The notes: generated by a model from the sequence alone, not told the origin. 64,000 nucleotides of DNA from Mycobacterium pseudokansasii (GCF_900566075.1 NZ_UPHU01000001.1:2480001-2544000), one strand, 5' to 3'; counted from the stretch's first letter, positions 26,987 to 37,047 are shown. Program-made: numbers and translations.

Positions 26987-28245
26987 GCGAATTCTCGGCC
27001 CCCAAAGGGGTACCGGATTACGTTCCGCCGGACTCGGCGCAGTTCGTCGCGGTGCGTGACGGCCTGCTCAGCGCCGCCCGCCGGGCCGGTTACGGGCATA
27101 TCGAACTGCCGATCTTCGAGGACACCGCGCTGTTCGCCCGCGGTGTGGGCGAGTCCACCGACGTGGTGTCCAAGGAGATGTACACCTTCGCCGACCGGGG
27201 CGACCGCTCGGTGACCTTGCGGCCCGAGGGCACCGCCGGGGTGGTGCGCGCCGTGATCGAACACGGCCTGGACCGCGGCGCGCTGCCGGTGAAGCTGTGT
27301 TACGCGGGGCCGTTTTTCCGCTACGAGCGTCCGCAGGCCGGCCGGTATCGCCAGCTGCAGCAGGTCGGTGTCGAGGCGATCGGCGTTGACGACCCGGCGC
27401 TGGACGCCGAGGTGATCGCCGTGGCCGACGCCGGCTTCCGCGAGCTGGGTCTGCAGGAGTTCCGCCTGGAAATCACCTCGCTGGGCGACGAGACCTGCCG
27501 GCCACAGTACCGAGAACTATTGCAGGAGTTCCTGTTCGGGCTCGACCTGGACGAGGAGACCCGGCGGCGCGCGCAGCTGAACCCGTTACGGGTGCTCGAC
27601 GACAAACGCCCGGCGGTGCGCGCCATGACCGCCGACGCGCCGGTGCTGCTCGACCATCTCTCCGACGTTGCCAAGCAGCACTTCGACACCGTGCTGTCGC
27701 ACCTGGACGCGCTCGGGGTGCCCTATGTGATCAATCCGCGCATGGTGCGCGGGCTGGATTACTACACCAAGACGACGTTCGAGTTCGTCCACGACGGATT
27801 GGGCGCGCAGTCCGGCATCGGCGGCGGCGGCCGCTACGACGGGCTGATGCACGAGCTAGGCGGGCAGGACCTCTCGGGTATCGGGTTCGGGCTCGGCGTG
27901 GACCGGACGGTGCTGGCGCTACGCGCCGAGGGCAGGAGCGTGGGGGAGACCACCCGCTGCGACGTCTTCGGCGTGCCGCTCAGCGAGCCGGCCAAGCTGC
28001 GACTGGCAGTGCTGGCCGCGCAGCTGCGGGCCGCCGGGGTGCGGACCGACCTGGCCTACGGTGACCGCGGGCTCAAGGGTGCGATGCGCGCGGCCGATCG
28101 TTCCGGTGCCCGTCTTGCGCTGGTTGCCGGGGACCGTGACGTCGCGGCCGGCTCGATCGGGGTGAAGGACCTTGCGACGGGAGAGCAGCTGTCCGTGCCG
28201 ACGGATTCGGTCGTGGCCGAGGTCGTTTCGCGGTTGGGCCGGTAG
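26983..28245 (+). CDS. hisS: Histidyl-tRNA synthetase
   Basis: A 420-residue class II synthetase (M. tuberculosis HisS 423). Motif 2 ([16 protein letters not shown]) and the histidine-specific blocks [12 protein letters not shown] and [11 protein letters not shown] are present, with the motif 3 region [11 protein letters not shown] and a C-terminal anticodon-binding domain. It charges tRNA-His. Coupled with the upstream hydrolase. Confidence 0.97.
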   Translation: MSEFSAPKGVPDYVPPDSAQFVAVRDGLLSAARRAGYGHIELPIFEDTALFARGVGESTDVVSKEMYTFADRGDRSVTLRPEGTAGVVRAVIEHGLDRGALPVKLCYAGPFFRYERPQAGRYRQLQQVGVEAIGVDDPALDAEVIAVADAGFRELGLQEFRLEITSLGDETCRPQYRELLQEFLFGLDLDEETRRRAQLNPLRVLDDKRPAVRAMTADAPVLLDHLSDVAKQHFDTVLSHLDALGVPYVINPRMVRGLDYYTKTTFEFVHDGLGAQSGIGGGGRYDGLMHELGGQDLSGIGFGLGVDRTVLALRAEGRSVGETTRCDVFGVPLSEPAKLRLAVLAAQLRAAGVRTDLAYGDRGLKGAMRAADRSGARLALVAGDRDVAAGSIGVKDLATGEQLSVPTDSVVAEVVSRLGR

Positions 28246-28286
28246 GTTCTGGGCGGACGTCAGCCGTCTTCCGGCTTGACTTCACG

Positions 28287-28302
28287 TCGAACTATTGTTC
28301 GA
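28287..28302 (+). promoter_or_regulatory. LexA (SOS) box
   Basis: TCGAACTATTGTTCGA is a perfect mycobacterial SOS box (TCGAAC-N4-GTTCGA), ending 8 bp before the ATG of the radical SAM gene. The M. tuberculosis homologue Rv2578c is among the DNA-damage-inducible LexA targets I recall. Confidence 0.9.
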
Positions 28303-28310
28303 ATAGAGTC

Positions 28311-29331
28311 ATGCGCTGGGCGGGCCAGAGCGTGGCGGTCAATGGGGCGTCGGTCGACGACGGGGCGCTACCGGGGCTGCAGCGCATCGGCTTCGTCCGC
28401 AGCGTTCGCTCGCCGCAATTCGAGGGCATGACGTTTCATGAGGTGCTGTGCAAGTCCGCGCTGAACCGCGTGCCCAATGCGGCCGCGCTGCCGTTCCGTC
28501 AACGGCTACCGCGGCTGCTCGCACGCCTGCCGCTACTGTTTCGCCCGTCCCACCCACGAGTACCTCGACTTCGACCCCGGTGCCGACTTCGACACCCAGG
28601 TGGTGGTCAAGACGAACGTCGTCGAGGTTCTGCGCCGCGAACTGCGCCGGCCGTCATGGCAGCGCGAGACCGTTGCGCTGGGCACCAACACCGACCCGTA
28701 TCAGCGCGCCGAGGGCCGTTACGCGCTGATGCCCGGGATCGTCGCGGCGCTTGTCGAATCCGGCACCCCGCTGTCGATCCTGACCAAGGGAACATTGCTA
28801 CGACGGGACCTTCCGCAGCTGGCCGAGGCGGCCCGACGGGTCCCGGTGTCGGTGGCGGTGTCGCTGGCGGTCGCCGACCCGCAGCTGCACCGCGACGTCG
28901 AGCCCGGCACCCCGACACCTCAGGCGCGGCTGGGGCTGATCACCGCAATCCGCGAAGCGGGGCTGGGCTGCCATGTGATGATCGCACCGGTGTTGCCGCA
29001 GCTGACCGACTCCGTCGAGCACCTCGACGGGCTGCTCGGCCAGATCGCGGCCGCGGGGGCCACGGGTGTGACGGTTTTCGGGCTGCACCTGCGCGGCTCG
29101 ACCCGCGGTTGGTTCCTGTCGTGGCTGGGCCAAGCACATCCCGAGTTGGTCGGCAGGTACCGCGAGCTGTACCGCCGGGGCGCCTATCTGCCGCCGAGCT
29201 ACCGCGAGATGCTGCGAAAACGGGCCGCACCGCTGATAACGAAGCACCGGCTCGGCGGTGACCACCGCCCGTCGTCGCCCGCGGCCGAAGCGGCGGTGCT
29301 GCCCGAACTCGTTCAGCCGACGCTGTTCTGA
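28311..29331 (+). pseudogene. Radical SAM protein (Rv2578c homologue), frameshifted
   Basis: The first 60 codons (from MRWAGQSVAVNG to PNAAALPF) and the remainder (VNGYRGCSHACRYCFARPTH cut here, on to the end at 29331) lie in different frames. Compared with Rv2578c (ALPFRYTVNGYRG), about 8 bases are missing at 28495-28500, just before the CX3CX2C iron-sulphur motif CSHACRYC. The rest is intact, with a spore-photoproduct-lyase-like radical SAM fold. Translation from GTG inside the gene could still make the SAM domain. A LexA box precedes it, so it was a DNA-damage gene. A sequencing error cannot be excluded. Confidence 0.85.
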
Positions 29332-29354
29332 CCGGTGCCCCGACGCCCGGGGTG

Positions 29355-30200
29355 TCAGTGCACGTGCGGCTGCAGCAATGCGGCCTGGCCGGTGGAAATG
29401 GGTCGCTGCGCCAACCACTGGCGGGTAGCGGCGTGGGACCGCTCGATGAGCGTTGCCGCTTGTGAGAAATCGGCTCCGGAAATGGAGACCGGACACAGCG
29501 GTCGGATGACACGCAGGTCGGCGGTCTGCTCGAAGCGCTCGACGTCGAGGGCGAGGCGATGGTTGACCGCAAGCGATACTGCGTGCAGGACCATCGTCAT
29601 CGCCGAGGGCGGTGCAGCGGGCAAGGCGCACGAGTAGCCGGTAGGCAACACCCAGACCTGGTCGGCGCCCAGGGTGATCGCGTGCGAAACCGGGGTGTTG
29701 TTGACCACGCCGCCGTCCATGAGGTCGCGGCCGTTGATGTTGACCGGCGGGAAGATGCCCGGGATGGCGGCACTGGCGGCGATCGCGTCGATGGCGTCTC
29801 CGGATGACAGCAGCACGTCGATGCCGGAGATCACGTCGGTGGCCACGACGTGGAACGGAATCGGCGCATCCTCGAGCCTGGCGAAACCGAGTTCCCTGGT
29901 CAGAATCCGCCGCAGCCCCGCGCTGGGGACTAGGTGCTGGCGGCGGCCGAGGAAGCCCAGCAGCCCGGCGACCGGGTGGGTGGGGAATACCGCCTTGCGG
30001 GTCAGCGACAGCCACACGTCCGCCAGCGCGCGAACACCGGCGGCGTCGGGTCGGGCGGCGATCCACGCGCCATTGAGCGCACCGACGGAGGTGCCGATGA
30101 TCAGGTCCGGCCGGATGCCGTCATCGGCCAAGGCCTGCAGCATCCCGACCTGGATCGCGCCGAGGCTCGCGCCCCCGGAGAACACGAACGCTGTGGTCAC
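29355..30200 (-). CDS. Patatin-like phospholipase
   Basis: A 281-residue patatin-domain protein: oxyanion loop SGGASLGAIQVG at 8-19, nucleophile motif GTSVG with Ser38, and catalytic Asp162 in MDGGVVNN. No signal peptide, so probably cytosolic or membrane-associated lipase acting on acyl lipids. GTG 30200 starts the fold exactly. It converges with the radical SAM gene and diverges from the next gene across 94 bp. Rv2577 and dhaA, which I recall here in M. tuberculosis, are absent. Confidence 0.88.
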   Translation of the reverse strand: MTTAFVFSGGASLGAIQVGMLQALADDGIRPDLIIGTSVGALNGAWIAARPDAAGVRALADVWLSLTRKAVFPTHPVAGLLGFLGRRQHLVPSAGLRRILTRELGFARLEDAPIPFHVVATDVISGIDVLLSSGDAIDAIAASAAIPGIFPPVNINGRDLMDGGVVNNTPVSHAITLGADQVWVLPTGYSCALPAAPPSAMTMVLHAVSLAVNHRLALDVERFEQTADLRVIRPLCPVSISGADFSQAATLIERSHAATRQWLAQRPISTGQAALLQPHVH

Positions 30201-30294
30201 AGATAGATACTAAGGACTTCGTGCCGCCGCGGCTCAGCCTTCGGCTGAGACCGCAAATCCCAACCGTGGTAACGAATCCGGTAGCGTTTTCGAC

Positions 30295-30735
30295 ATGACG
30301 AACGTGCGGAAGGTGGCGAGCGCTGTCGCGACGGTAGTGGTTGCCGGAGCGTTGGCGATCAGCACAGCCGCGGCCTCAGCCGCCGATCCAGCCGGCCATC
30401 AGGTGACCTACACGGTGACCGCCACCGGCAATCTGACCGGCAATGTCCGCTACATCAACGGCGACCCGCCCAGCCAGTCCGCCTTCGACGCAAACTCCTC
30501 GCAGTACCTGACCACCGTGCCGGCCACCTTCACCGCTGACCAGCCACTGGTGTACACCACCACATTGGCAAACCCGAACCAGTGGGCGTTCGTCAGCGCC
30601 AGCGGCGGGTGTCACTGGCCGGACTGCGGCTCGGGGAGCCTTCCTCAGCTGCACTGCGAGATCGCCGTGGACGGCCAGGTGGTGGTGACGCAGAACGCGA
30701 CCACCGGGGTCACCTGCTCGACGCGACCCTGGTAA
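30295..30735 (+). CDS. Secreted protein, Rv2576c homologue
   Basis: A 146-residue exported protein: signal peptide with VATVVVAGALAISTAAASA, then a beta-rich domain VTYTVTATGNLTGNVRYINGDP and a C-terminus with QWAFVSASGG and HCEIAVDGQVVV. These blocks match Rv2576c (154 residues), whose role is unknown; the fold resembles MmpS-type outer proteins. Three Cys may form a disulfide. Last conserved gene before the accessory insertion. Confidence 0.85.
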   Translation: MTNVRKVASAVATVVVAGALAISTAAASAADPAGHQVTYTVTATGNLTGNVRYINGDPPSQSAFDANSSQYLTTVPATFTADQPLVYTTTLANPNQWAFVSASGGCHWPDCGSGSLPQLHCEIAVDGQVVVTQNATTGVTCSTRPW

Positions 30736-31042
30736 CCGGCTGGCGCGCGCCGCTGCCGCGCCGATCCGCATGGATCCAACCACTGGAATGGGACCGGCAA
30801 CCGGTGCACGCGGCCTGATCCCGCGGCCGCCGCACCGACGGCCGAATCCGCCCCACAGCTGCCCGTCATAGCAGCCGACTTGTGTTGTCGCTCAAGACGT
30901 CGCATGCCGGGTAGGCGCCTTCTCCTGTCGCTTCCCACGGTCTGTGTGCGCGTCAAGCCGACCCGCGCGGGTACTTAGCGCTTAGCCAGGGCACAACCAC
31001 GTCGCCGGCTGGTGGGCCGGCTCGCTTTCCACGGAGTAGCAC
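30736..31042. other. Intergenic region at left edge of accessory insertion
   Basis: No gene recognised. In M. tuberculosis Rv2576c faces Rv2575 here; in this window about 9 kb of accessory sequence follows instead. Confidence 0.5.
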
Positions 31043-31818
31043 ATGTCCTTCGTGACCACCCGGCCCGCGGCGCTGACGGCCGCCGCGGGCGCACTACAAA
31101 TCGCCGGCTCCTCGATGGCCGCCCAGAATGCCGCGGCGGCGGCACCCACCACGGGTGTTGTACCGGCGGCCGCGGACGAGGTCTCAGCCCTGCAGGCCGC
31201 ACAGTTCGCCGCGTACGGCACCTGGTACCAGCAGGTCAGCGCACAAGCCGCCGCGATTCACCAGATGCTGGTGAACACGCTGGGCAGCAGCGCCGGTCGT
31301 ATGCGGAGACCGAGGCCGCGAACCGCACCGCGGCCGGTGCGACAACGTTGCCGGGACTCCTCGGCGGGCTGGCTGGGGCGGGATCGTCCCCATCGGGGCC
31401 ATTGGGCATTTTCAGTGCGCTGACCGGTGGCTCCGGCTTGTCGTCGTCGTCGGGCGCCACCATCGGAACCCCTATCGGATGGGCGCAGAACTTCAGCGCC
31501 GCCGCGTCGGACCTCGGTCCAGGTGGAGCCGGGCCAGCATTCGACTGGCGCCGGTACTGTCGCCGCTTCCGACTCGCGGGCTACCGCGGCGACGCCGGTG
31601 CTGGCCGGTTCGGGTCAGGCGCGAGTTGGGCCACCGCCGGCGGCCGGGCCGCGAGTTCGGCCCCCGGCCCAGGCGTCGGCTGGACCAGCGCTGCTGCTCA
31701 CGACGCGGCGGTAACCGCCGGCATGCCGGCCGGCACGGCAGGGCGCGCGGGCCTCGGGTTCGGTACGCCGCGCTACGGCACCAAGCCCACGGTGATTCCC
31801 AAGCCGACAGTCACCTAG
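31043..31818 (+). pseudogene. PE family protein, frameshifted
   Basis: The PE domain starts MSFVTTRPAALTAAAG at 31043 and runs normally to MLVNTLGSSAG. The sequence then continues in another frame (SYAETEAANRTAAGATTLP), shifts back (QVEPGQHSTGAGTVAA) and ends in the former frame with GFGTPRYGTKPTVIPKPTVT. At least three indels break a PE protein of about 250 residues. It lies 30 bp before a PPE gene, the usual PE-PPE operon arrangement. Confidence 0.8.
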
Positions 31819-31848
31819 CACACCCGGCCCACAGACAGGAGCGCACAA

Positions 31849-32992
31849 ATGGTTTTCGGTTTCGCAGCATTGCCGCCGGAGATCAACTCAACCCGCATGT
31901 ACACCTGCGCCGGGTCGGGACCGCTGATGGGGGCCGCGGCGGCGTGGAACGACCTGGCCGAAGAGTTGGGTACCACGGCCCGCATCTGCCAGTCGGTGAT
32001 TTCCCAGCTGACCGGCGACCAGTGGGTCGGACCGTCTTCGGCGGCCATGGCCACCGGGGCCGAGGCCTATGTGGCGTGGATGCAGGCCACCGCCGGGCAA
32101 CTTCAGCATGCGGCTACCCACGCCATGGCCTCGGCGGCCGCATATGAAACTGCCTTCGCGATGACGGTGCCGCCGCCGGTCGTTGCGGCCAACCGGGTGC
32201 GGCTGGCGGCTCTCGTGGCCACCAACATTCTCGGACAGAACACGCCGGCGATCGCGGCCACCGAGGCGCAGTACGCCGAAATGTGGGCCCAGGACGCCGC
32301 CGCCATGTACGGCTACGCCGGTTCGTCGGCGAGCGCCGGGGTGCTGACTCCGTTGACGTCCCCACCGCCGGCCACCAATCCCGGCGGACTGGGCGCTCAA
32401 GCCGCCGCGGTGTCTCAAGCCGCCGCAAGCAGCGCGCAGCCGGGGTTTGGCGGGCTGGTGTCCAGCCTGCCCGGCGCGGTGCAATCACTTGCCGCGCCGC
32501 TGGCCGTCTCGTCGGTGACCAGCCCGTTAGACGATTTCTTCAACAACAATCTGGTGATCAATATCGGGCAAGCGGTCTTCGACACCGTGGCGTGGAACAT
32601 GTTCGCCGTCATCGCATCCTCGATCCTCAACGGAAACACCGTTCCGGCGTCAGGCGCTGCGGCTTCCGCCGCGGGAATGGGCGCCGGTGTCGTCGCGGCG
32701 ACGGCCAGCCCCGCGGGTTCGGGTGGAAGACCGGTGCTGGCGGGTATGGCTTCGGCGTCCTCGGTCGGCAAGTTGTCGGTGCCTGCCGGATGGTCCGCCG
32801 CGGTCCCGGCTGACGATGCCGCCGCGACGCTGACCGGCTCGGGCTGGGCCATCTCTTGCGGGAGAGGGCACGCGGGTGACAACGTTGCCCGCCGGTATGC
32901 CTGCGGTTGCCTGGGCCGGACGGGGAGGCTATGGCACGGGACCGCGATACCGAGTCCAACCCAAGGTGATCCCCCCGCAGGTGCTGGGGTAA
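31849..32992 (+). pseudogene. PPE family protein (PPE-SVP), 3' frameshift
   Basis: The PPE domain (FAALPPEINSTRMYTCAGSG at the start) and the SVP motif region GKLSVPAGWSAAVP are intact for about 336 codons. One extra base near 32855 then shifts the frame, so the in-frame product runs to 33069 with an unrelated tail. In the next frame the normal ending is visible: RVTTLPAGMPAVAWAGRGG, GPRYRVQPKVIPPQVLG and TAA at 32990. The first 340 residues could still be made and secreted. Partner of the broken PE gene. Confidence 0.82.
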
Positions 32993-33033
32993 AGCGAGTT
33001 GTGCGCCCCCGCCAAGGGCTGCGACACCCGCTG

Positions 33034-33114
33034 TCAGTCCGAGATTTCGTCGACGGTGAACCAACGTGACGAACGCGGGTCTTCTTCCTCGTGGAACAGG
33101 CTTTCGTAGGACAT
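33034..33114 (-). CDS. 26-residue peptide gene, copy A of a small-protein family
   Basis: ATG 33114 to TGA 33034 encodes 26 residues, preceded by GGAGG four bases upstream. The peptide begins MSYESLFHEEEDP and ends WFTVDEISD. It aligns without gaps with the 26-residue product of 38422-38502: Ser2, Glu4, Leu6, Phe7, Glu11, Pro13, Phe19, Val21, Asp22, Ile24 and Asp26 agree. It lies downstream of the truncated cupin gene on the same strand. No function is known to me. It is too short for usual gene calling; the case rests on the ribosome site and the family likeness. Confidence 0.6.
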   Translation of the reverse strand: MSYESLFHEEEDPRSSRWFTVDEISD

Positions 33115-33238
33115 ATCGCCTCCGTTCGCTGCGACTCCTGGATATGACGAGGCTAACAGCGCCGCGTCGATCGCCGCAGCGTAATCACTGTGTCGGCGGC
33201 TCCCGTCCGCATCGCCGAACCGCAATGCGCAGCTGGTT

Positions 33239-33610
33239 TCAGCGACCGGAATGGGCGACGACGACGACCTCCGCGCGCTCGTCGCCGACCGCCCGCAAGG
33301 TGTGGCCGACCGACGCGTCGAAGTAGGCGCTGTCGCCGGTGTCGAGTGTGATGGTCTGGTCGCCGTAGTCGAGTTCGACACTGCCGGTGTGTACGAACAC
33401 GAACTCCTGGCCGGCGTGCTCGGGATGGGGATCGTCAGCGGCATCGCCGATAGGGCGAACCAGGAACGGCGACATGGACTTTCCCAGCAACGTCGACGCC
33501 AGCGCCCGATAGCGTCCCCCTACCGGGCCGGCGCGGTCGCTTGCCCGGTCGACGGTGATCTTCTCTTGGGCCGTCTCGTCGGAGAACAGCCGCCCGACAT
33601 CGGCGCGGGC
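33239..33610 (-). pseudogene. Cupin-domain regulator remnant, 5' end deleted
   Basis: The minus strand encodes the C-terminal half of an XRE-cupin-type regulator: DVGRLFSDETAQEK linker, then a cupin barrel with HPEHAGQEFVFVHTGSVEL and GDSAYFDASVGHTLRAVGD, ending HSGR at 33239. The N-terminal helix-turn-helix part is missing. At about 33605-33615 the sequence switches to the class II aldolase on the other strand, which lacks its own 5' end. A deletion across a divergent promoter explains both. Confidence 0.75.
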
Positions 33611-34201
33611 GGTGATCTGCGGCTGGGCCTGGGGTTCGACGAGATCACCGAAGACAACCTGCTGCTCGTCGACGAGGACCTCAACGTCCTGCACGGAGGC
33701 GGTATGGCCAACCCCGCCAACCGTTTTCACAGCTGGATCTATCGGGCGCGTTCCGACGTGCACTGCATCGTGCACACCCACGCCTTCCACGTGGCGGCGT
33801 TGTCGATGCTGAAGGTTCCGCTGATCGTGTCGCACATGGACACCACGCCGCTCTACGACGACTGTGCATTTCTCGCCGACTGGCCGGGCGTTCCCGTCGG
33901 CAACGAGGAGGGCGAAATCATCACCGCCGCAATGGGTTCCAAGAAGGCCGTGCTGCTGGCTCATCACGGACAGGTGGTGGCCGGGGCCAGCATCGAAGAG
34001 GCGTGCTCGCTGGCGGTGCTGATCGAGCGTGCCGCCAAATTGCAGCTGGCCGCCATGGCCGCCGGAACCATCGCCGAGCTGCCCGAGCAGCTGGCCCGAG
34101 AGGCGCACGACTGGACGCTGACACCGGCGCGCAGCCGGGCCAACTTCGGCTACTATGCCCGCCGCGCCCTGGCGCGCCATCCGGATGCACTGAGTAGCTA
34201 A
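33611..34201 (+). pseudogene. Class II aldolase/adducin family protein, 5' end deleted
   Basis: From LGFDEITEDNLLLVDED to the C-terminus this is a class II aldolase with the zinc ligands in HCIVHTHAFHV and LAHHGQVVAG. The N-terminal third, with the phosphate/anion loop, is replaced by sequence antisense to the cupin gene. The joined frame has a start codon at 33251 and is open, so a chimeric protein is formally possible, but its first 115 residues would be nonsense. Followed after 51 bp by a DapA-family gene, likely a former sugar-acid or hydroxy-acid catabolic operon. Confidence 0.75.
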
Positions 34202-34252
34202 CTCGTTATCCGCCAACAGAATCGGAGGAGCCCCGCTGCGGCCCAACCAGCC

Positions 34253-35134
34253 GTGCCCAAGATCCACGGGATCATCGCCTACCCGGTGACGCCATTCGCG
34301 CCCGACGCAACCGGCGGTATCGACACCACCCGACTCGCGGCTCTGGTCGACCGCCTGGTCAGCTCCGGCGTGCACGCCATCGCCCCGCTGGGTAGCACCG
34401 GGGAGCTGGCCTACCTTGACGAGTCGGAGTTCGACACCGTGGTCGACACCACCATTGCGGCCGTCGATCGGCGGCTGCCGGTGATTGTCGGCATCTCGGA
34501 TGTGACCACTGCCAAGACCATTCGGCGTGCCCGGTACGCCGAGCGGGCCGGCGCCGACGCGGTGATGATCCTGCCGGTGTCCTACTGGAAGCTCACCGAA
34601 CGCGAGATCGCCCAGCACTACCGCAGTATCGGCGACGCGATCGGAATCCCGATCATGGCCTACAACAATCCGGCCACCAGCGGCGTCGACATGAGCCCCG
34701 AGCTGCTGGTCACCATGTTCGACAACATCGAAAACCTCACTATGGTCAAGGAATCCACCGGCGATCTGTCCCGGATGCACCGCATCGCCCAACTCAGCGA
34801 CGGCCAGCTGCCTTTCTACAACGGCAGCAACCCGCTGGTGCTGGACGCGTTGCGGGCCGGTGCGGCCGGATGGTGTACGGCCGCCCCCAACCTGCGGCCG
34901 CAGCCCTGTATCGACCTCTACGATGCGGCGCGGCGCGAGGACCTAGAGAAGGCCCAGCTGCTCTACGACGACCTGAAGCCGCTGCTGCAGTTCATCGTCG
35001 CCGGCGGCCTGCCGACCACGGTGAAGGCCGGTCTGGAGTTGATGGGTTTCCCGGTCGGCGATCCGCGAGCGGCGTTGCTGCCGCTTGACGAGCGGGGCCG
35101 TGCCGAGTTGCAGGACTTGCTGGCCGGGGGGTAA
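34253..35134 (+). CDS. DapA/dihydrodipicolinate synthase family lyase
   Basis: A 293-residue TIM-barrel class I aldolase. The GSTGE substrate-binding motif, catalytic Tyr137 (AYNNPATSG) and Schiff-base Lys166 (TMVKEST) are present with normal spacing. The true dapA of mycobacteria is elsewhere, and the link with a class II aldolase and a cupin regulator suggests a catabolic pyruvate lyase (keto-deoxy sugar acid or similar); the substrate cannot be read from the sequence. GTG 34253 is the only sensible start; the nearest strong ribosome site, GGAGGAG, is about 23 bases upstream. Confidence 0.88.
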   Translation: MPKIHGIIAYPVTPFAPDATGGIDTTRLAALVDRLVSSGVHAIAPLGSTGELAYLDESEFDTVVDTTIAAVDRRLPVIVGISDVTTAKTIRRARYAERAGADAVMILPVSYWKLTEREIAQHYRSIGDAIGIPIMAYNNPATSGVDMSPELLVTMFDNIENLTMVKESTGDLSRMHRIAQLSDGQLPFYNGSNPLVLDALRAGAAGWCTAAPNLRPQPCIDLYDAARREDLEKAQLLYDDLKPLLQFIVAGGLPTTVKAGLELMGFPVGDPRAALLPLDERGRAELQDLLAGG

Positions 35135-35359
35135 CGCTTGTCAGGACTTTGGCGCCTGAGCTGAGGTGACTTTCGACTCTACGCCGGTGGTCGGTGCGCA
35201 GCGGACTATCAGAAGTCATTGTTGACCTGATCGCCGCTGGTGATGTCAAACATGTTGGCGCAGTTGGTATTTAGAGCTAGCGGCGACGGTGAGGTCAGCC
35301 GGTTGCTAGGCAGTTCGGGTGCACGATGGCAGCAGATGTCGCGCCGAGACGAGGTCGAA
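35135..35359. other. Intergenic stretch before PPE remnant
   Basis: No gene recognised. Ends at the start codon of the broken PPE gene at 35360. Confidence 0.4.
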
Positions 35360-35614
35360 ATGGTTCCTGAGTTTGCGTGGTTGCCACCGGAGGTCAATTC
35401 GGCGCGGATTTTTGCTGGTGCTGGCGGGGTTGGCCTCGCAGCTGGGTGGGCAGGCGGCGGAGTTGGCGACGACGGCTACGGCGGTGTCGCCGGCGTAGCC
35501 GGGTGCGGGTCGATGCCCAAGGGGATGCCAGGCGAGATGATGGGCCGCGGGGGTGCTAATCCGCATGTGGTGCAGGCGCGCCCGAGTGTGATCGCGCGCA
35601 CCGGGATCGGGTAG
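35360..35614 (+). pseudogene. PPE remnant with large internal deletion
   Basis: ATG 35360 opens a typical PPE start (MVPEFAWLPPEVNSARIFAG). It then loses frame; in the next frame LASQLGGQAAELATTATAVS is recognisable. The last part GEMMGRGGANPHVVQARPS to ARTGIG and a TAG at 35614 looks like a PPE C-terminus. Most of the roughly 400-residue gene is missing. Confidence 0.65.
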
Positions 35615-35792
35615 GGCCGCGACTTCCGAGGCATGCCGGCTCGGTGACCTGCCAGGAGTTCATCAGCTGGGCCGCAACTTTCCAGATGATCGACGAACAA
35701 GCCGACCCCCACGGCCAAACCATCCGAGGGCGTGCAGCGGCGTGCGTGCAAGCCCCCGCCAGCGGGCCGCCGTTCAAGGTCGGGGCGTCGGG

Positions 35793-36845
35793 CTATCTGG
35801 ACTCAATCACCGACATCGTGCCGTCGAGGTAGCTCATGACGTACACGGTGTGGATGTCTGGGTCCACGGCGACCCCCCACGGGTACGTGCCGACGGCCAC
35901 AGTGGCCGTGACCGTGTGCGCCTTTCCGTCGATTACCCATAGTGTGGCGTCCTTGTCGTAGTTCGTGACATAGACGCTGTGGGTCCGGATCCACCGCAAT
36001 CTCCCACGGCTTCGTTCCGACGGACACGGTGGCGATGACAGTGTGTGTGGACCCGCCGATTACCGACACCGTGTCGTCGCCGCTGTTGGTGACCTAGACG
36101 GTGTGGGTTTCCGGATCCACCGCCACCCCGGACGGGCCGCTGCCGACGCGCACGGTGGCGGTGACGGTGTGCGTATTCCCGTCGATCACCGACACCGTGT
36201 CGTCATCGTTGTTGGTGACGTAGACGGTGTGGGTGCCTGGATCCACCGCTGCCCCGACCGGAGTGCCGCCGACGGGCACGGTGGCCGTGACCTTGTGTGT
36301 CTTTCCGTCGACCACCGACACCCTGCCGCTGACCGTGTGGGTGACGGCGTAGACGGTGCGGGCACCGGAATCGACCGCTACTCCGTTGAGGAGAGATCCG
36401 ACGGCCACGGTTGCGGTGACCATGTGCGTGACAGGCGCGGTCGATCCCGGTCCTGCCCCAGGCTTCGACGGTCCGGTAGTCGTGGTGCCGGCGCGCTCGT
36501 GGCCGGAGTTGATCACCGAAAACCCAAGCACCGCAAGCGCGCCCACAACAAGGAGACTCCCGGCAATGATGGCTACGCGCCTGACCTTGGCGTTCTTCCA
36601 AGACCCCCACACCTTCCGAGCCCACGACCCGATGCCGGACTCAGGGAGGTTCGCATAAATGATGCCGGCCGCGACCGATGGTGCCGCACCGATGATCGGG
36701 GCACCGCACTCTTCACAGAAAGGCTGGTTCACCGATGTCAGTGGCCCGCTGGGCAGAGAACCACAGCGGGCACGATCGGGGCTCCGCACTCACCGCAGAA
36801 ACGGCAGTCGTCGGGGTTTTGGTGACCGTTCTCGCACGTCACCAT
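35793..36845 (-). pseudogene. Zinc-ribbon, membrane-anchored YVTN beta-propeller protein, broken
   Basis: From ATG 36845: zinc ribbon CENGHQNPDDCRFCGECGAP, a frameshift near 36755, a second ribbon CEECGAP, one membrane helix (VAIIAGSLLVVGALAVLGFS), then YVTN/NHL repeats of about 42 residues (VAVDPGTHTVYVTNN, DTVSVIDGNTHTVTATV). At 36094 a TAG replaces the Tyr codon of HTVYVTN, and a further frameshift occurs near 36000; two more repeats follow to 35793. Three lesions make it a pseudogene. A 231-residue piece from 36789 to 36094 remains open. Confidence 0.78.
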
Positions 36846-37047
36846 GAGCTAGCGTCCCTTCTTCTGCGGCCTGCGGCCGGGTAAAGGTTTCCGCCGTCAT
36901 CGATGTCATCAGATTCCGCCCGCGCACGAGAGTCAACCCGAAGCCATCGGAATCAGCAGTTTAGGGCCCACGCCGCCGAATCGATCCAGCGGCTTCCGCT
37001 GCCGCGACTGGCCGCCCCTACCGCGGCGGGGTAATCGCGCGAACGGC

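Noticed and set aside
33251..33610. N-terminal part of the open frame into the class II aldolase as a real domain
   Set aside because: It is exactly antisense to the cupin domain and has no aldolase likeness.
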